Source: Nocardioides sp. WS12
GTDB lineage: Bacteria > Actinomycetota > Actinomycetes > Propionibacteriales > Nocardioidaceae
NCBI RefSeq assembly: GCF_014108865.1
Contig: NZ_CP053928.1
Location: forward strand, 806,001 to 870,000
Direction: 5' to 3'
Length of the DNA stretch: 64,000 nucleotides
A program made the translations under genes and the position numbers. A model generated the notes under the pieces. That model saw nothing but the letters and a program-made list of their open reading frames with translations, made no database searches and was not told the origin of the DNA. Shown one piece after another: positions 43,396 through 51,014 of the stretch (position 1 is its first letter; each line of letters opens with the position of its first letter).

Positions 43396-43805
43396 TGACC
43401 GAAACGCACCCGTTGGTCGAGCCTGTCGAGACCCTCGAGACCATCGACACCGTGGTGTGTCGCCTTGATCAGATCCGCAAGGAGTCCGGCGTGACCGCGC
43501 TCGTCGCGGGGGAGGCCGTCGCCGTCTTCCGGACGTACGACGACGAGGTCTACGCACTGTCGAACTTCGACCCGTTCGGCAAGGCGTCCGTGCTGTCGCG
43601 CGGCATCGTCGGGACCAAGACGGTCGTCGTCGACGGTGTCGAGGAGCAGGTGCCCTTCGTCGCGAGCCCGCTGTTGAAGCAGCCGTTCGACCTCCGGACC
43701 GGCATCTGCCTCGACAATGCCGAGGTCTCCGTGCCGACGTACGACGTCCGGGTCATCGACGGGGTTGTCGCTGTGGGGGCACAACGGGGGACAATCGCTA
43801 CATGA
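43395..43805 (+). CDS. nirD: Nitrite reductase small subunit NirD
   Basis: The 136-residue protein is a Rieske-fold subunit without cluster ligands, as is normal for NirD (no CxH pairs; YALSNFDPFGKASVLSRGIVG, LLKQPFDLRTGICLD). The start ATG overlaps the nirB stop (TGATG). Residues about 7-14 (VEPVET) come from a GAGCCTGTCGA-family repeat just after the start. Needed for NirB activity. Confidence 0.93.
   Translation: MTETHPLVEPVETLETIDTVVCRLDQIRKESGVTALVAGEAVAVFRTYDDEVYALSNFDPFGKASVLSRGIVGTKTVVVDGVEEQVPFVASPLLKQPFDLRTGICLDNAEVSVPTYDVRVIDGVVAVGAQRGTIAT
43412..43433. repeat. GAGCCTGTCGA-family dispersed repeat at the nirD N-terminus
   Basis: GTTGGTCGAGCCTGTCGAGA then CC. It encodes LVEPVET in frame directly after the first residues of NirD and shares its core with 32222-32248. 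Confidence 0.75.
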
Positions 43806-44914
43806 CCGACCTGCCGCTCTCCGGATTCCGGATCGGCGTCACCGCCGCCCGGCGCGCCGAGGAGCAGATCACGCTGCTGGAGCGGCGTGGCGCCACGGTG
43901 GTGCATGCGCCGGCGCTGTCGGTCGATCCCAACCGGATCGATGAGGTCGGCCTGCTCGCGGCCACCAAGGACGTGCTGTCGCAGCCCGTCGACATCTTCG
44001 TGGCGACGACGGGCATCGGCCTGAAGTCGTGGTTCGCCGCGTCCGAGCGCTGGGGTCTGCAGGCTGAGCTTCTGGCCCACCTCGACAAGGCCGAGATCCT
44101 CGCGCGCGGCCCGAAGAGCGTCGGCGCCCTGCGCCGCTCCGGCCTGCGCGAGTTGTGGGCACCGGAGTCCGAGGCGTTCGAGGACGTGCTCGGGCATCTG
44201 CGCGGCCGGGACCTGAACGGTTTGCGGATCGTGGTGCAGGAGCACGGCCAGTCGCTGTCGATGGCCGCGCACGCGCTGCGGCGCCTCGGCGCCGAGGTCA
44301 CCACCGTTGCCGTCTACCGCGTCGAGGGCGCGGATGACCCGGAGCCCATGTTCGGCCTGATCGAGCAGATCGCCGAGCGCCGCGTGCACGCCGTCACGTT
44401 CACCGCCGCGCCCGCCATCGCTGCGCTGATGGATGCCGCGGGGACGACCGGTCACCGCGACGAGGTGATCACCGCCTTCCAGGCCGACGTGATCGCGTCC
44501 TGCATCGGTCCCGTGACCGCCGCCGCCTTCGAGATGTGGGGCGTCCCGTCGATCTATCCCGAGCGGTTCCGCCTCGCGGCGATGGTCAAGCAGCTCGAGA
44601 TCGAGCTCCCGTCGCGCGCGACCGGCACGTCGCTCGAAGTCGCTGGCCACACGCTGCTGCTGCACGGCGACGACGTGCTCCTCGATGGCGTCGAGATCAA
44701 GCTCTCCCCGGCGCCGTACGCCGTCCTGGCGGCGCTCCTGGTCAACCCCGGCACGGTCGTCTCCCGCCGCGACCTCCTGGTCTCCCTGCCGTCGGGCACC
44801 GCCGGCTCCGAACACGCCGTCGAGATGGCCGTCGCCCGCCTCCGTGCCGCCATCGGCACCCGCTGCATCCAGACCGTCGTGAAGCGCGGCTACCGCCTGG
44901 CGGTGTCGTCGTGA
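43802..44914 (+). CDS. nnaR: NnaR-type regulator: uroporphyrinogen-III-synthase-like domain plus winged helix
   Basis: The 370-residue protein has a HemD-like domain (about 1-255: GFRIGVTAARRAEEQITLL, ATTGIGLKSW, ARGPKSVGAL, VTFTAAPAIAALM) and an OmpR-like winged helix (about 270-368: LSPAPYAVLAALLVNPG, RLRAAIGTRCIQTVVKRGYRL). This fusion is NnaR of Streptomyces and mycobacteria, which works with GlnR to activate nitrate/nitrite genes; any HemD activity is unproven. Coupled to nirD and to cbiX by 4- and 1-base overlaps. Confidence 0.9.
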   Translation: MTDLPLSGFRIGVTAARRAEEQITLLERRGATVVHAPALSVDPNRIDEVGLLAATKDVLSQPVDIFVATTGIGLKSWFAASERWGLQAELLAHLDKAEILARGPKSVGALRRSGLRELWAPESEAFEDVLGHLRGRDLNGLRIVVQEHGQSLSMAAHALRRLGAEVTTVAVYRVEGADDPEPMFGLIEQIAERRVHAVTFTAAPAIAALMDAAGTTGHRDEVITAFQADVIASCIGPVTAAAFEMWGVPSIYPERFRLAAMVKQLEIELPSRATGTSLEVAGHTLLLHGDDVLLDGVEIKLSPAPYAVLAALLVNPGTVVSRRDLLVSLPSGTAGSEHAVEMAVARLRAAIGTRCIQTVVKRGYRLAVSS

Positions 44915-45672
44915 TGCGCGAGGTGCGTGGGTTTCTCACACGAGGTGCGGGGGTTTCTGCCTCGAAGTGCGAGGGTTTCTCTCTCGAAGTGCCCCATCTG
45001 GTCACGGTCGCCCACGGCACCCGGACCCCCGAGGGCAACCAGGTCGCCGCCGAGCTCACCGCCGCCGCAGCCGCTCAGCTCGGCTGGCCCGCCACGACGT
45101 CGTACGTCGAACTCTGCTCGCCGTTGTTTGCTGATGTCGTTGCAACGACTGCCGGCCCCACCGTCGTCGTACCGCTCCTGCTGAGCACCGGTTACCACCT
45201 GCGCAAGGACCTGCCCGCGGCTGTCGATGCGGCCGAACAGCCCGACCTGGTGAGCCTCGGTGGCAGCCTCGGTCCGGACCCGCTGCTTGCGCTCGCGCAG
45301 GCCGACCGACTCCGTGAGGCGGGCGCAACGCCCGGCCAGCCGGTGGTCCTGATTGCGGCCGGCTCCTCGGACCCGCTCGCCACCGCCGACCTCGAAGGCG
45401 CGGCGAACCTGCTGGCCCACGCCTGGGGCGCGCCGGTGCGGCTCGCGACGATGTCGGGCCTCGGCACGCGACCCGAACACGTGGTCCGCCATGGCGATGC
45501 CGTGTCGCCGTACCTGCTGGCCACGGGCCACTTCCACCGCAAGGCTCGGCACGACGCCCTCGCTGCGGGAGCGAGTGTCGTTGCCGACGTGATCGGCCCA
45601 CACCGGTTCGTCGTGGACCTGGTCTGCCAGCGCGCGACGTCGATGCAGGTCGCCGAGCGCTTCTCCGCCTGA
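44914..45672 (+). CDS. Sirohydrochlorin chelatase (CbiX/SirB-like) with a repeat-derived N-terminus
   Basis: The 252-residue protein contains CbiX blocks from residue 29 on: HLVTVAHGTRTPEGNQVA, VVPLLLSTGYHLRKDLP, IAAGSSDP, ATGHFHRKAR; the metal-binding His residues are HG, YH and HFH. It inserts iron into sirohydrochlorin for the siroheme of NirB. Residues about 3-27 are not CbiX-like: they are encoded by the 22-bp repeat (44919-44993). Translation could also begin later, as the ATG at 44914 relies on the overlap with nnaR. Confidence 0.88.
   Translation: MREVRGFLTRGAGVSASKCEGFSLEVPHLVTVAHGTRTPEGNQVAAELTAAAAAQLGWPATTSYVELCSPLFADVVATTAGPTVVVPLLLSTGYHLRKDLPAAVDAAEQPDLVSLGGSLGPDPLLALAQADRLREAGATPGQPVVLIAAGSSDPLATADLEGAANLLAHAWGAPVRLATMSGLGTRPEHVVRHGDAVSPYLLATGHFHRKARHDALAAGASVVADVIGPHRFVVDLVCQRATSMQVAERFSA
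44919..44993. repeat. 22-bp repeat element, four units, at the CbiX start
   Basis: CGA(G/A)GTGC(G/C) cores lie at 44919, 44941, 44963 and 44985, exactly 22 bp apart, each followed by a GGTTTCT-type stretch except the last. It is read in frame and forms the N-terminal extension of the chelatase. Confidence 0.9.
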
Positions 45673-45693
45673 TCTGGCGGAGACGAGGGCCGG

Positions 45694-46140
45694 TTACTCC
45701 GCCGCGACCGAGCCGACGAAGCGGGCGAGCGTCGCGAGTTCGGGGATGCCCTCGGCCTCGTCGAGGGTTGTGCGCAGCACCTCGTCATGCAGGGGCCGCG
45801 CCTTCTTCAGCAGTGCCCGACCTGCCGGCGTGAGCTCGGTGTAGATGCCGCGCCGGTCGTCGGCGCAGAGGATCCGGGTGAGCAGCCCTCGGTTCTCCAG
45901 GCGGGTGACCAGTCGCGTCGTCGCGGAGGCCGACAACGCTGCGGCGCGTGCGAGTTGCTGCATCCGCATGTGCCACCCGTCCTGGCGGCTCAGCGCGTCG
46001 AGCACGGTGAACTCCACGACGGACAGGTCGTGCTCGCGCTGCAGGGCCTTCTCGAGGGCGGCCTCGATCAGGCCGTGGACGGCGGCCAGTGTGCGCCAGC
46101 CGTGCGACCGGATCTCGACGGCGTCGTCGGCGATTCCCAT
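45694..46140 (-). CDS. MarR-family transcriptional regulator
   Basis: The 148-residue winged-helix protein starts at ATG 46140 (AGGAGGA upstream). Core motifs: LSVVEFTVLDALSR, MRMQQLARAAALSASATTRLVTRLENRGLLTR, DRRGIYTELTPAGRALL. It diverges from an MFS exporter gene, with a long inverted repeat between; repression of the exporter and itself, relieved by a drug or aromatic ligand, is the usual arrangement. Confidence 0.92.
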   Translation of the reverse strand: MGIADDAVEIRSHGWRTLAAVHGLIEAALEKALQREHDLSVVEFTVLDALSRQDGWHMRMQQLARAAALSASATTRLVTRLENRGLLTRILCADDRRGIYTELTPAGRALLKKARPLHDEVLRTTLDEAEGIPELATLARFVGSVAAE

Positions 46141-46185
46141 GGAGTCCTCCTCGTGAACGTCCTCACAGCATACCTGAGTTGCGCG

Positions 46186-46247
46186 GATAGTGCGCGCGTG
46201 CAACTATCAATACAAAGCGTGTGCAACTAGTGCACGCGCGGACTATC
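46186..46247. promoter_or_regulatory. Long inverted repeat operator between marR and the MFS gene
   Basis: GATAGTGCGCGCGTGCA (46186-46202) and TGCACGCGCGGACTATC (46231-46247) are inverted repeats with one mismatch in 17. Inside, GTGCAACTA occurs twice as a direct repeat (46198 and 46221). This is much longer than a single MarR site and could bind two dimers. Confidence 0.7.
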
Positions 46248-46280
46248 TCCACATGCCACGACCACAGGAGTGCATCCTCG

Positions 46281-47471
46281 ATGCCTGTCGCACTGCTCGC
46301 CCTCGCCATGGGCGGTTTCGGGATCGGCCTGACGGAGTTCGTGATCATGGGCCTGCTGCCCGAGGTCTCGGCGGACTTCGCGGTGTCCGAGACGACCGCC
46401 GGCTACCTCATCTCGGGCTACGCGCTCGCCGTCGCCGTCGGCGCGGTCGGACTGACCCTCGCGATGACGCGGGTTCCCCGGAAGCAGGCCCTGCTGGGAC
46501 TGATGATCCTGTTCATCCTCGGCAACCTGATCTCCGCCGTCGCTCCGGACTACACGACGATGATGATCGGCCGGATCGTCGCAGCGCTGTGCCACGGCGC
46601 GTTCTTCGGCATCGGGTCGGTCGTGGCCGCACAACTGGTGGCCCCGGACCGCAAGGCCCGCGCCATCGCGTTCATGTTCGGCGGACTGACCCTCGCCAAC
46701 GTCCTCGGCGTCCCCCTCGGCACCCTGCTCGGCCAGGCCGCCGGCTGGCGCTCCACCTTCTGGGCGATCACCGCGATCGGCGTCGTCGCGTTCGTCGGCA
46801 TCGCCGCGCTCGTGCCCGCCCACACCGGGCGTGGCGAAGCCGCCCCGGCAGGCATCCGGTCCGAACTGAGCGCCTTCGCGAGTCCGCAGGTCTGGTTCTC
46901 GATCGCCGTCACCGTGCTCGGGTACGGCGGCATGTTCGGCGGATTCACCTACATCGCGTTCACCCTCACCGAGGTCAGCGGCTTCTCGTCGGGCGCGGTG
47001 CCGCTGCTGCTCGTCCTCTTCGGGGTCGGTCTGTTCATCGGCAACCTCGTCGGCGGTCGCGCGGCCGACCGCAACCTGGTCCGCACGCTCGTCGTACTCC
47101 TCGCTGCCCTCACCGCCGTCCTCGCCGGTTTCGCCCTCGTCGCCGGAAGTCAGCCGCTGACCGTGGTCGCCCTGCTCCTGATGGGCGCCGTCGGTTTCGG
47201 CACGGTGCCCGCGCTCCAGATGCGGGTCATGGCGTACGCCGACCGCGCACCCACGCTCGCATCCGGAGCCAATATCGCCGCCTTCAACGTCGGCAACGCC
47301 CTCGGTGCCTGGATCGGCGGCCTGACGCTCGCCGCAGGTCTGGGCTACACGTCGCCGCTGTGGGCCGGTGCCGGGGTGACCGCCCTCGGGCTGGTCGTGC
47401 TGCTGGTCGCCGTCCGCGCGCCCGGTGGCGAGCGTCGTACCGCGGTCGAGCCTGTCCTCGTTCCCGCCTGA
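46281..47471 (+). CDS. MFS exporter (DHA1, AraJ/Cml-like)
   Basis: The 396-residue protein has 12 membrane segments and DHA1 features: GLTEFVIMGLLPEV, the motif A-like LTLAMTRVPRKQALL, ALCHGAFFGIGSVVA and FNVGNALGAWIGG. Starts at ATG 46281. Sugar or drug efflux is typical of relatives (AraJ, YdhP). Regulated by the divergent MarR. Confidence 0.87.
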   Translation: MPVALLALAMGGFGIGLTEFVIMGLLPEVSADFAVSETTAGYLISGYALAVAVGAVGLTLAMTRVPRKQALLGLMILFILGNLISAVAPDYTTMMIGRIVAALCHGAFFGIGSVVAAQLVAPDRKARAIAFMFGGLTLANVLGVPLGTLLGQAAGWRSTFWAITAIGVVAFVGIAALVPAHTGRGEAAPAGIRSELSAFASPQVWFSIAVTVLGYGGMFGGFTYIAFTLTEVSGFSSGAVPLLLVLFGVGLFIGNLVGGRAADRNLVRTLVVLLAALTAVLAGFALVAGSQPLTVVALLLMGAVGFGTVPALQMRVMAYADRAPTLASGANIAAFNVGNALGAWIGGLTLAAGLGYTSPLWAGAGVTALGLVVLLVAVRAPGGERRTAVEPVLVPA

Positions 47472-47516
47472 ACACCCTTCCTGCACGATGGATCCAGCCC
47501 CCACAAGGAGAAACCC

Positions 47517-48338
47517 ATGACCATCCCCACCGTGACCCTCAACAACGGTGTCGCCATGCCGCAGGTCGGCTTCGGCGTCTTCCAGGTCCCGAACGACGAG
47601 ACCGAGGCGGCGGTCACCGCAGCCCTCGAGGCCGGCTACCGCAGCATCGACACCGCAGCGGTCTACCGCAACGAGGTCGGCGTCGGCCGCGCCCTTGCCA
47701 AGTCCGGCATCGCGCGCGACGAACTCTTCATCACCACGAAGCTCTGGAACTCCGACCACGAGCAGCCGGTCGAGGCCTACGAGAAGAGCCTCGAGCGCCT
47801 CAGCCTCGACCACGTCGACCTGTACCTGATCCACTGGCCGACCCCCGAGCGCGACCTGTACGTCGGCGCCTGGCAGGGCCTCGAGAAGTTGTACGCCGAC
47901 GGGCGGGCCCGTGCGATCGGCGTCTCCAACTTCCTGCCTGATCACCTGGCGCGGATCGTCGCCCTCGGCGGCACCGTGCCGGCGGTCAACCAGGTGGAGG
48001 TGCACCCGGCGCTGCAGCAGCGGGCGGTCCTCGAGGCGGACGCCCGCCTCGGCATCGCGACCGAGGCGTGGAGCCCGCTCGCCCAGGGCGCCGTACTCGC
48101 GGACCCGGTGGTGACGACCATCGCGACCCGGGTCGACCGCACGCCCGCGCAGGTCATCCTGCGCTGGCACGTCCAGCAGGGTCGCGTGGTGATCCCGAAG
48201 TCGGTCACCCCGTCGCGGATCGCCGAGAACCTCGACCTGTTCGGCTTCGACCTCACTGGCGACGACCTCGCCGCGATCGATGGACTGGAGCGGGACGGTC
48301 GTGTCGGGCCGAATCCTGCGGAGTTCAACGGCGCCTGA
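47517..48338 (+). CDS. Aldo/keto reductase (2,5-diketogluconate-reductase type)
   Basis: The 273-residue protein has the AKR signature: GYRSIDTAAVYRNEVGVG with catalytic Asp/Tyr, KLWNSDHE (Lys), LIHWP (His) and the C-terminal NADPH motif IPKSVTPSRIAENLDLF. AAGGAGAAACCC precedes the ATG. It is 45 bp behind the MFS gene and could reduce aldehydes handled by the same stress response. Confidence 0.93.
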   Translation: MTIPTVTLNNGVAMPQVGFGVFQVPNDETEAAVTAALEAGYRSIDTAAVYRNEVGVGRALAKSGIARDELFITTKLWNSDHEQPVEAYEKSLERLSLDHVDLYLIHWPTPERDLYVGAWQGLEKLYADGRARAIGVSNFLPDHLARIVALGGTVPAVNQVEVHPALQQRAVLEADARLGIATEAWSPLAQGAVLADPVVTTIATRVDRTPAQVILRWHVQQGRVVIPKSVTPSRIAENLDLFGFDLTGDDLAAIDGLERDGRVGPNPAEFNGA

Positions 48339-48349
48339 CCAGAAACCGG

Positions 48350-48402
48350 CGCACTTCGACCAAGAAACCGGCGCACTTCGACCAAGAAACTGGCGCACCT
48401 CG
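48350..48402. repeat. 22-bp repeat element, three units, between two convergent genes
   Basis: CGCAC(C/T)TCG cores at 48350, 48372 and 48394, exactly 22 bp apart with GACCAAGAAAC(C/T)GG between. It fills the whole gap between the aldo/keto reductase stop and the symporter stop; the only copy outside a reading frame. Confidence 0.9.
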
Positions 48403-49905
48403 TCAGCCAGCCTCGAGCGACTCCGGGGTGTGCAGGCGGACCAGGAAGCGGCGGGCGTGGGCGGGTGCCCTTGTTGCGGTCGCGAGTGACACGCCCACCA
48501 TGACGACGACCGCGAGTGGCACGCTCCACGCGGCGGGCTGGCCGAGCAGGGCTCCGGCCCAACCGCCGGGGGCGTAGCCGCCGAGGGTGGCCACGGCCGC
48601 ACCGCCGGCGCCGAGGCCACCCGCCGCGAGTCCGGCCAGCGCCCCGACGTCGGTCAGGCCGCGCCACCAGATGCCGAGCACCAGCAGCGGGCAGAAGGTC
48701 GAGGCCGCGACCGCGAAGGCCAGCCCCACCGACTGGGCGACCCCGACATTGCGCACCAGCAGCGCCAGCACCAACGGGATCACCACGGCGACAACCGCGG
48801 CAACCCGGAACGCGGTGACACCGCCCCGATCGCCGACCATCCGCGTCGTCACGTCCTGGGTCAGGACGCCGGCGACCGCGATGGCCAGCCCGGACGAGGT
48901 CGACAGGAACGCCGCGAAGGCGCCGGCCGTCACCAGGCCCGTCAGGACGTCGCCGCCCACTCCTTCGAGCATCACGCGCGGCAACTCCAGGACCAGGACA
49001 TCCGACCTGCCCGACGAGACCAGCTGGTCGCCGTACACACGACCGAGGGCGGCGTAGACCGGCGGCAGCAGGTAGAAGAGGCCGAGGAAGCCGAGCACCA
49101 CCACCGTCGTACGACGCGCTGCGCGGCCGTCGGGGTTGGTGTAGAACCGCACGACCACGTGCGGCAGGCCCATGGTGCCGAGGAAAAGCGCGATGATCAG
49201 TGAGTACGTCGTGTAGAGCCCGAGCCCGCCGCCACTGGCGACCGGCACCGACCAGTCGCCGTCGGCCATCGAACTGCCCGGACGCCCGTCGCCCCACCAG
49301 ACGGCGAGCAGCACGGCCGCGGGGATGAGGAGCGCGGTCAACTTCAGCCAGTACTGGAAGGCCTGGACGAAGGTGATCGAGCGCATCCCGCCCGACGTCA
49401 CGTTGGCGAGGACGACGCCCCCGACCACCACGGGTCCGACCCACTCCGGGGCGCCGATCGCGGCGTTCAGGGTGATCCCGGCGCCTTCGAACTGCGGCAA
49501 CAGGTAGAGCCAGCCGACACCGACCACCAGCAGCGAGCAGGCAGCCCGCACGGTGCGTGATCCGAGGCGCGCTTCGGCGAAGTCCGGCAGCGTGTAGGCG
49601 CCCGAACGGCGCAGGGGAGCGGCGACGAGGACGAGCAGGACAAGGTAGCCGGCGGTCCAGCCGACCGGGTACCAGAGCATCTCGGCGCCGCCGATCAGCA
49701 GCAGCCCCGCGATGCCGAGGAAGGACGCCGCGGAGAGGTACTCACCGCCGATCGCCGAAGCGTTCAGCCGCGGTCGCACCGTGCGCGAGGCGACGAAGAA
49801 GTCGCTCGTGGTGCGGGAGAAGCGCAGCCCCCAGGTGCCGATCGCCAGGGTCACCAGCGAGACGAGGACGACGGCGACGAGGCCGGGTACGGCGGCGGTG
49901 TCCAC
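48403..49905 (-). CDS. Sodium:solute symporter (SSS family, ActP-like)
   Basis: The 500-residue protein starts at GTG 49905 and has about 13 membrane segments, with DFFVASRTVRPRLNASAIGGEYLSAASFLG, TSGGMRSITFVQAFQYW and GTMGLPHVVVRFYTNP. It resembles ActP but is shorter. It forms an operon with a LytS/LytTR pair, the arrangement of nutrient-sensing systems such as BtsSR-BtsT, so a small carboxylate (pyruvate, acetate) is a likely substrate. Confidence 0.88.
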   Translation of the reverse strand: MDTAAVPGLVAVVLVSLVTLAIGTWGLRFSRTTSDFFVASRTVRPRLNASAIGGEYLSAASFLGIAGLLLIGGAEMLWYPVGWTAGYLVLLVLVAAPLRRSGAYTLPDFAEARLGSRTVRAACSLLVVGVGWLYLLPQFEGAGITLNAAIGAPEWVGPVVVGGVVLANVTSGGMRSITFVQAFQYWLKLTALLIPAAVLLAVWWGDGRPGSSMADGDWSVPVASGGGLGLYTTYSLIIALFLGTMGLPHVVVRFYTNPDGRAARRTTVVVLGFLGLFYLLPPVYAALGRVYGDQLVSSGRSDVLVLELPRVMLEGVGGDVLTGLVTAGAFAAFLSTSSGLAIAVAGVLTQDVTTRMVGDRGGVTAFRVAAVVAVVIPLVLALLVRNVGVAQSVGLAFAVAASTFCPLLVLGIWWRGLTDVGALAGLAAGGLGAGGAAVATLGGYAPGGWAGALLGQPAAWSVPLAVVVMVGVSLATATRAPAHARRFLVRLHTPESLEAG

Positions 49906-49908
49906 CCG

Positions 49909-50283
49909 TCAGTCCCCGTCTTCGTGGCCGCTGACCAGGTCGGCGAACACCCGCTCGTTGCGCTCGGCCCTCCGCACGTAGCGCCAGCCGAGGAACAACA
50001 GGAACGGGTAGACGAGGACGCCCAGCGCCAGCCACGCCACGGGGATCCCGAGCAGTTGCCTGTCCGCGAGCGAGGGCGCGAGATGGAACAACAGCGGCAC
50101 CAAACCCAGCGTCACGACGAGCAGCCCGATCACCCGCAGTGCGAGCCGCAGTTGTTCGGCCAGGAGCGAACGCAGGTAGAGGTCGCCCAATGCGGTCTGC
50201 TCCGTGACGTCGCCGAGTCGGGTCGCCGTACGACTGGCCGCGGTGTGGCGTGGCGGACCGGTCACCCGCACCCGCTCGGTCAT
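49909..50283 (-). CDS. Small two-helix membrane protein in the LytTR-SSS operon
   Basis: The 124-residue protein starts at ATG 50283, a longer open frame being excluded because it overlaps the LytTR gene. Two membrane segments (about 47-67 and 80-100) follow a soluble N-terminus; Arg/Glu-rich end WRYVRRAERNERVFADLV. Resembles the DUF485 helper proteins found with SSS symporters, in position and topology. Confidence 0.78.
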   Translation of the reverse strand: MTERVRVTGPPRHTAASRTATRLGDVTEQTALGDLYLRSLLAEQLRLALRVIGLLVVTLGLVPLLFHLAPSLADRQLLGIPVAWLALGVLVYPFLLFLGWRYVRRAERNERVFADLVSGHEDGD

Positions 50284-50285
50284 GC

Positions 50286-51014
50286 TCAGCCGCCTGCCCG
50301 GGCCCGGCGGACCAGGACGTCGCGCAGGCCCCGGGTGTGCCGGCGGCTGACGGGCAACTCGGTCGTGCCGACCATCACCGACGTCCTGCCGCTGTCCGAC
50401 CGCACCTCGGTCACGTGCGCCAGTGCGACCAGCAGGGAACGGTGGATCCGGTGGAAGCCGGACTCGGCCCAGTCCTCGGCGAGCGTCGTCAGGGGAACCC
50501 GCACGAGGTAGTTCTCGCCGGCCTTGGTGTGGAGCCGCGCGTAGTCGCCCTGCGCCTCGACGTGGGTGATGTCGCGGCGGTCGATGAAGCGGGTGACGCC
50601 GCCGCGCTCGACAGCAATCTGGGTGTCGGCGACGGGTGCCGGGGCCGCGGTGTCGGCCAGCACTCGTCGTACCGCCTCCGCGAGGCGCTCGGGACGCACC
50701 GGCTTCAGGACGTAGTCGACCGCGCGCAGGTCGAACGCCTCGACCGCGTGCTGCTCGTGCGCGGTGACGAACACGATCGGCGGCGGCTGCTTGAACCGGC
50801 GGAGCACCTCGGCGAACTCGAGGCCGGTGAGTCCGGGCATCTGGATGTCGAGGAAGACGCAGTCGACCTCCTGCTCGCGCAGGGTGCGCAGGCCGTCGGT
50901 CGCGGACTGGCAGGCGACCACTTCGCCGACACGAGGGTCGGACTCGAGCAGGAAGGTGAGTTCGTCGAGGGCGGGCTTCTCGTCGTCGACCACGAGCACG
51001 CGGAGGCCGCTCAT
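50286..51014 (-). CDS. LytTR-family response regulator
   Basis: The 242-residue protein has a receiver (VLVVDDEKPALDEL, Asp in FLDIQMPGLTGLEF, Lys in YVLKPVRPE) and a LytTR DNA-binding domain (GVTRFIDRRDITHVEAQGDYARLHT, RIHRSLLVALAHVTEVRS). It should be phosphorylated by the LytS-type kinase whose gene overlaps it by four bases, and activate the symporter genes downstream. Confidence 0.93.
   Translation of the reverse strand: MSGLRVLVVDDEKPALDELTFLLESDPRVGEVVACQSATDGLRTLREQEVDCVFLDIQMPGLTGLEFAEVLRRFKQPPPIVFVTAHEQHAVEAFDLRAVDYVLKPVRPERLAEAVRRVLADTAAPAPVADTQIAVERGGVTRFIDRRDITHVEAQGDYARLHTKAGENYLVRVPLTTLAEDWAESGFHRIHRSLLVALAHVTEVRSDSGRTSVMVGTTELPVSRRHTRGLRDVLVRRARAGG

Noticed and set aside
44919..44993. 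22-bp repeats as a CRISPR array
   Set aside because: The whole 22-bp period is conserved, with no variable spacers, few units and a coding location; no cas genes are near.
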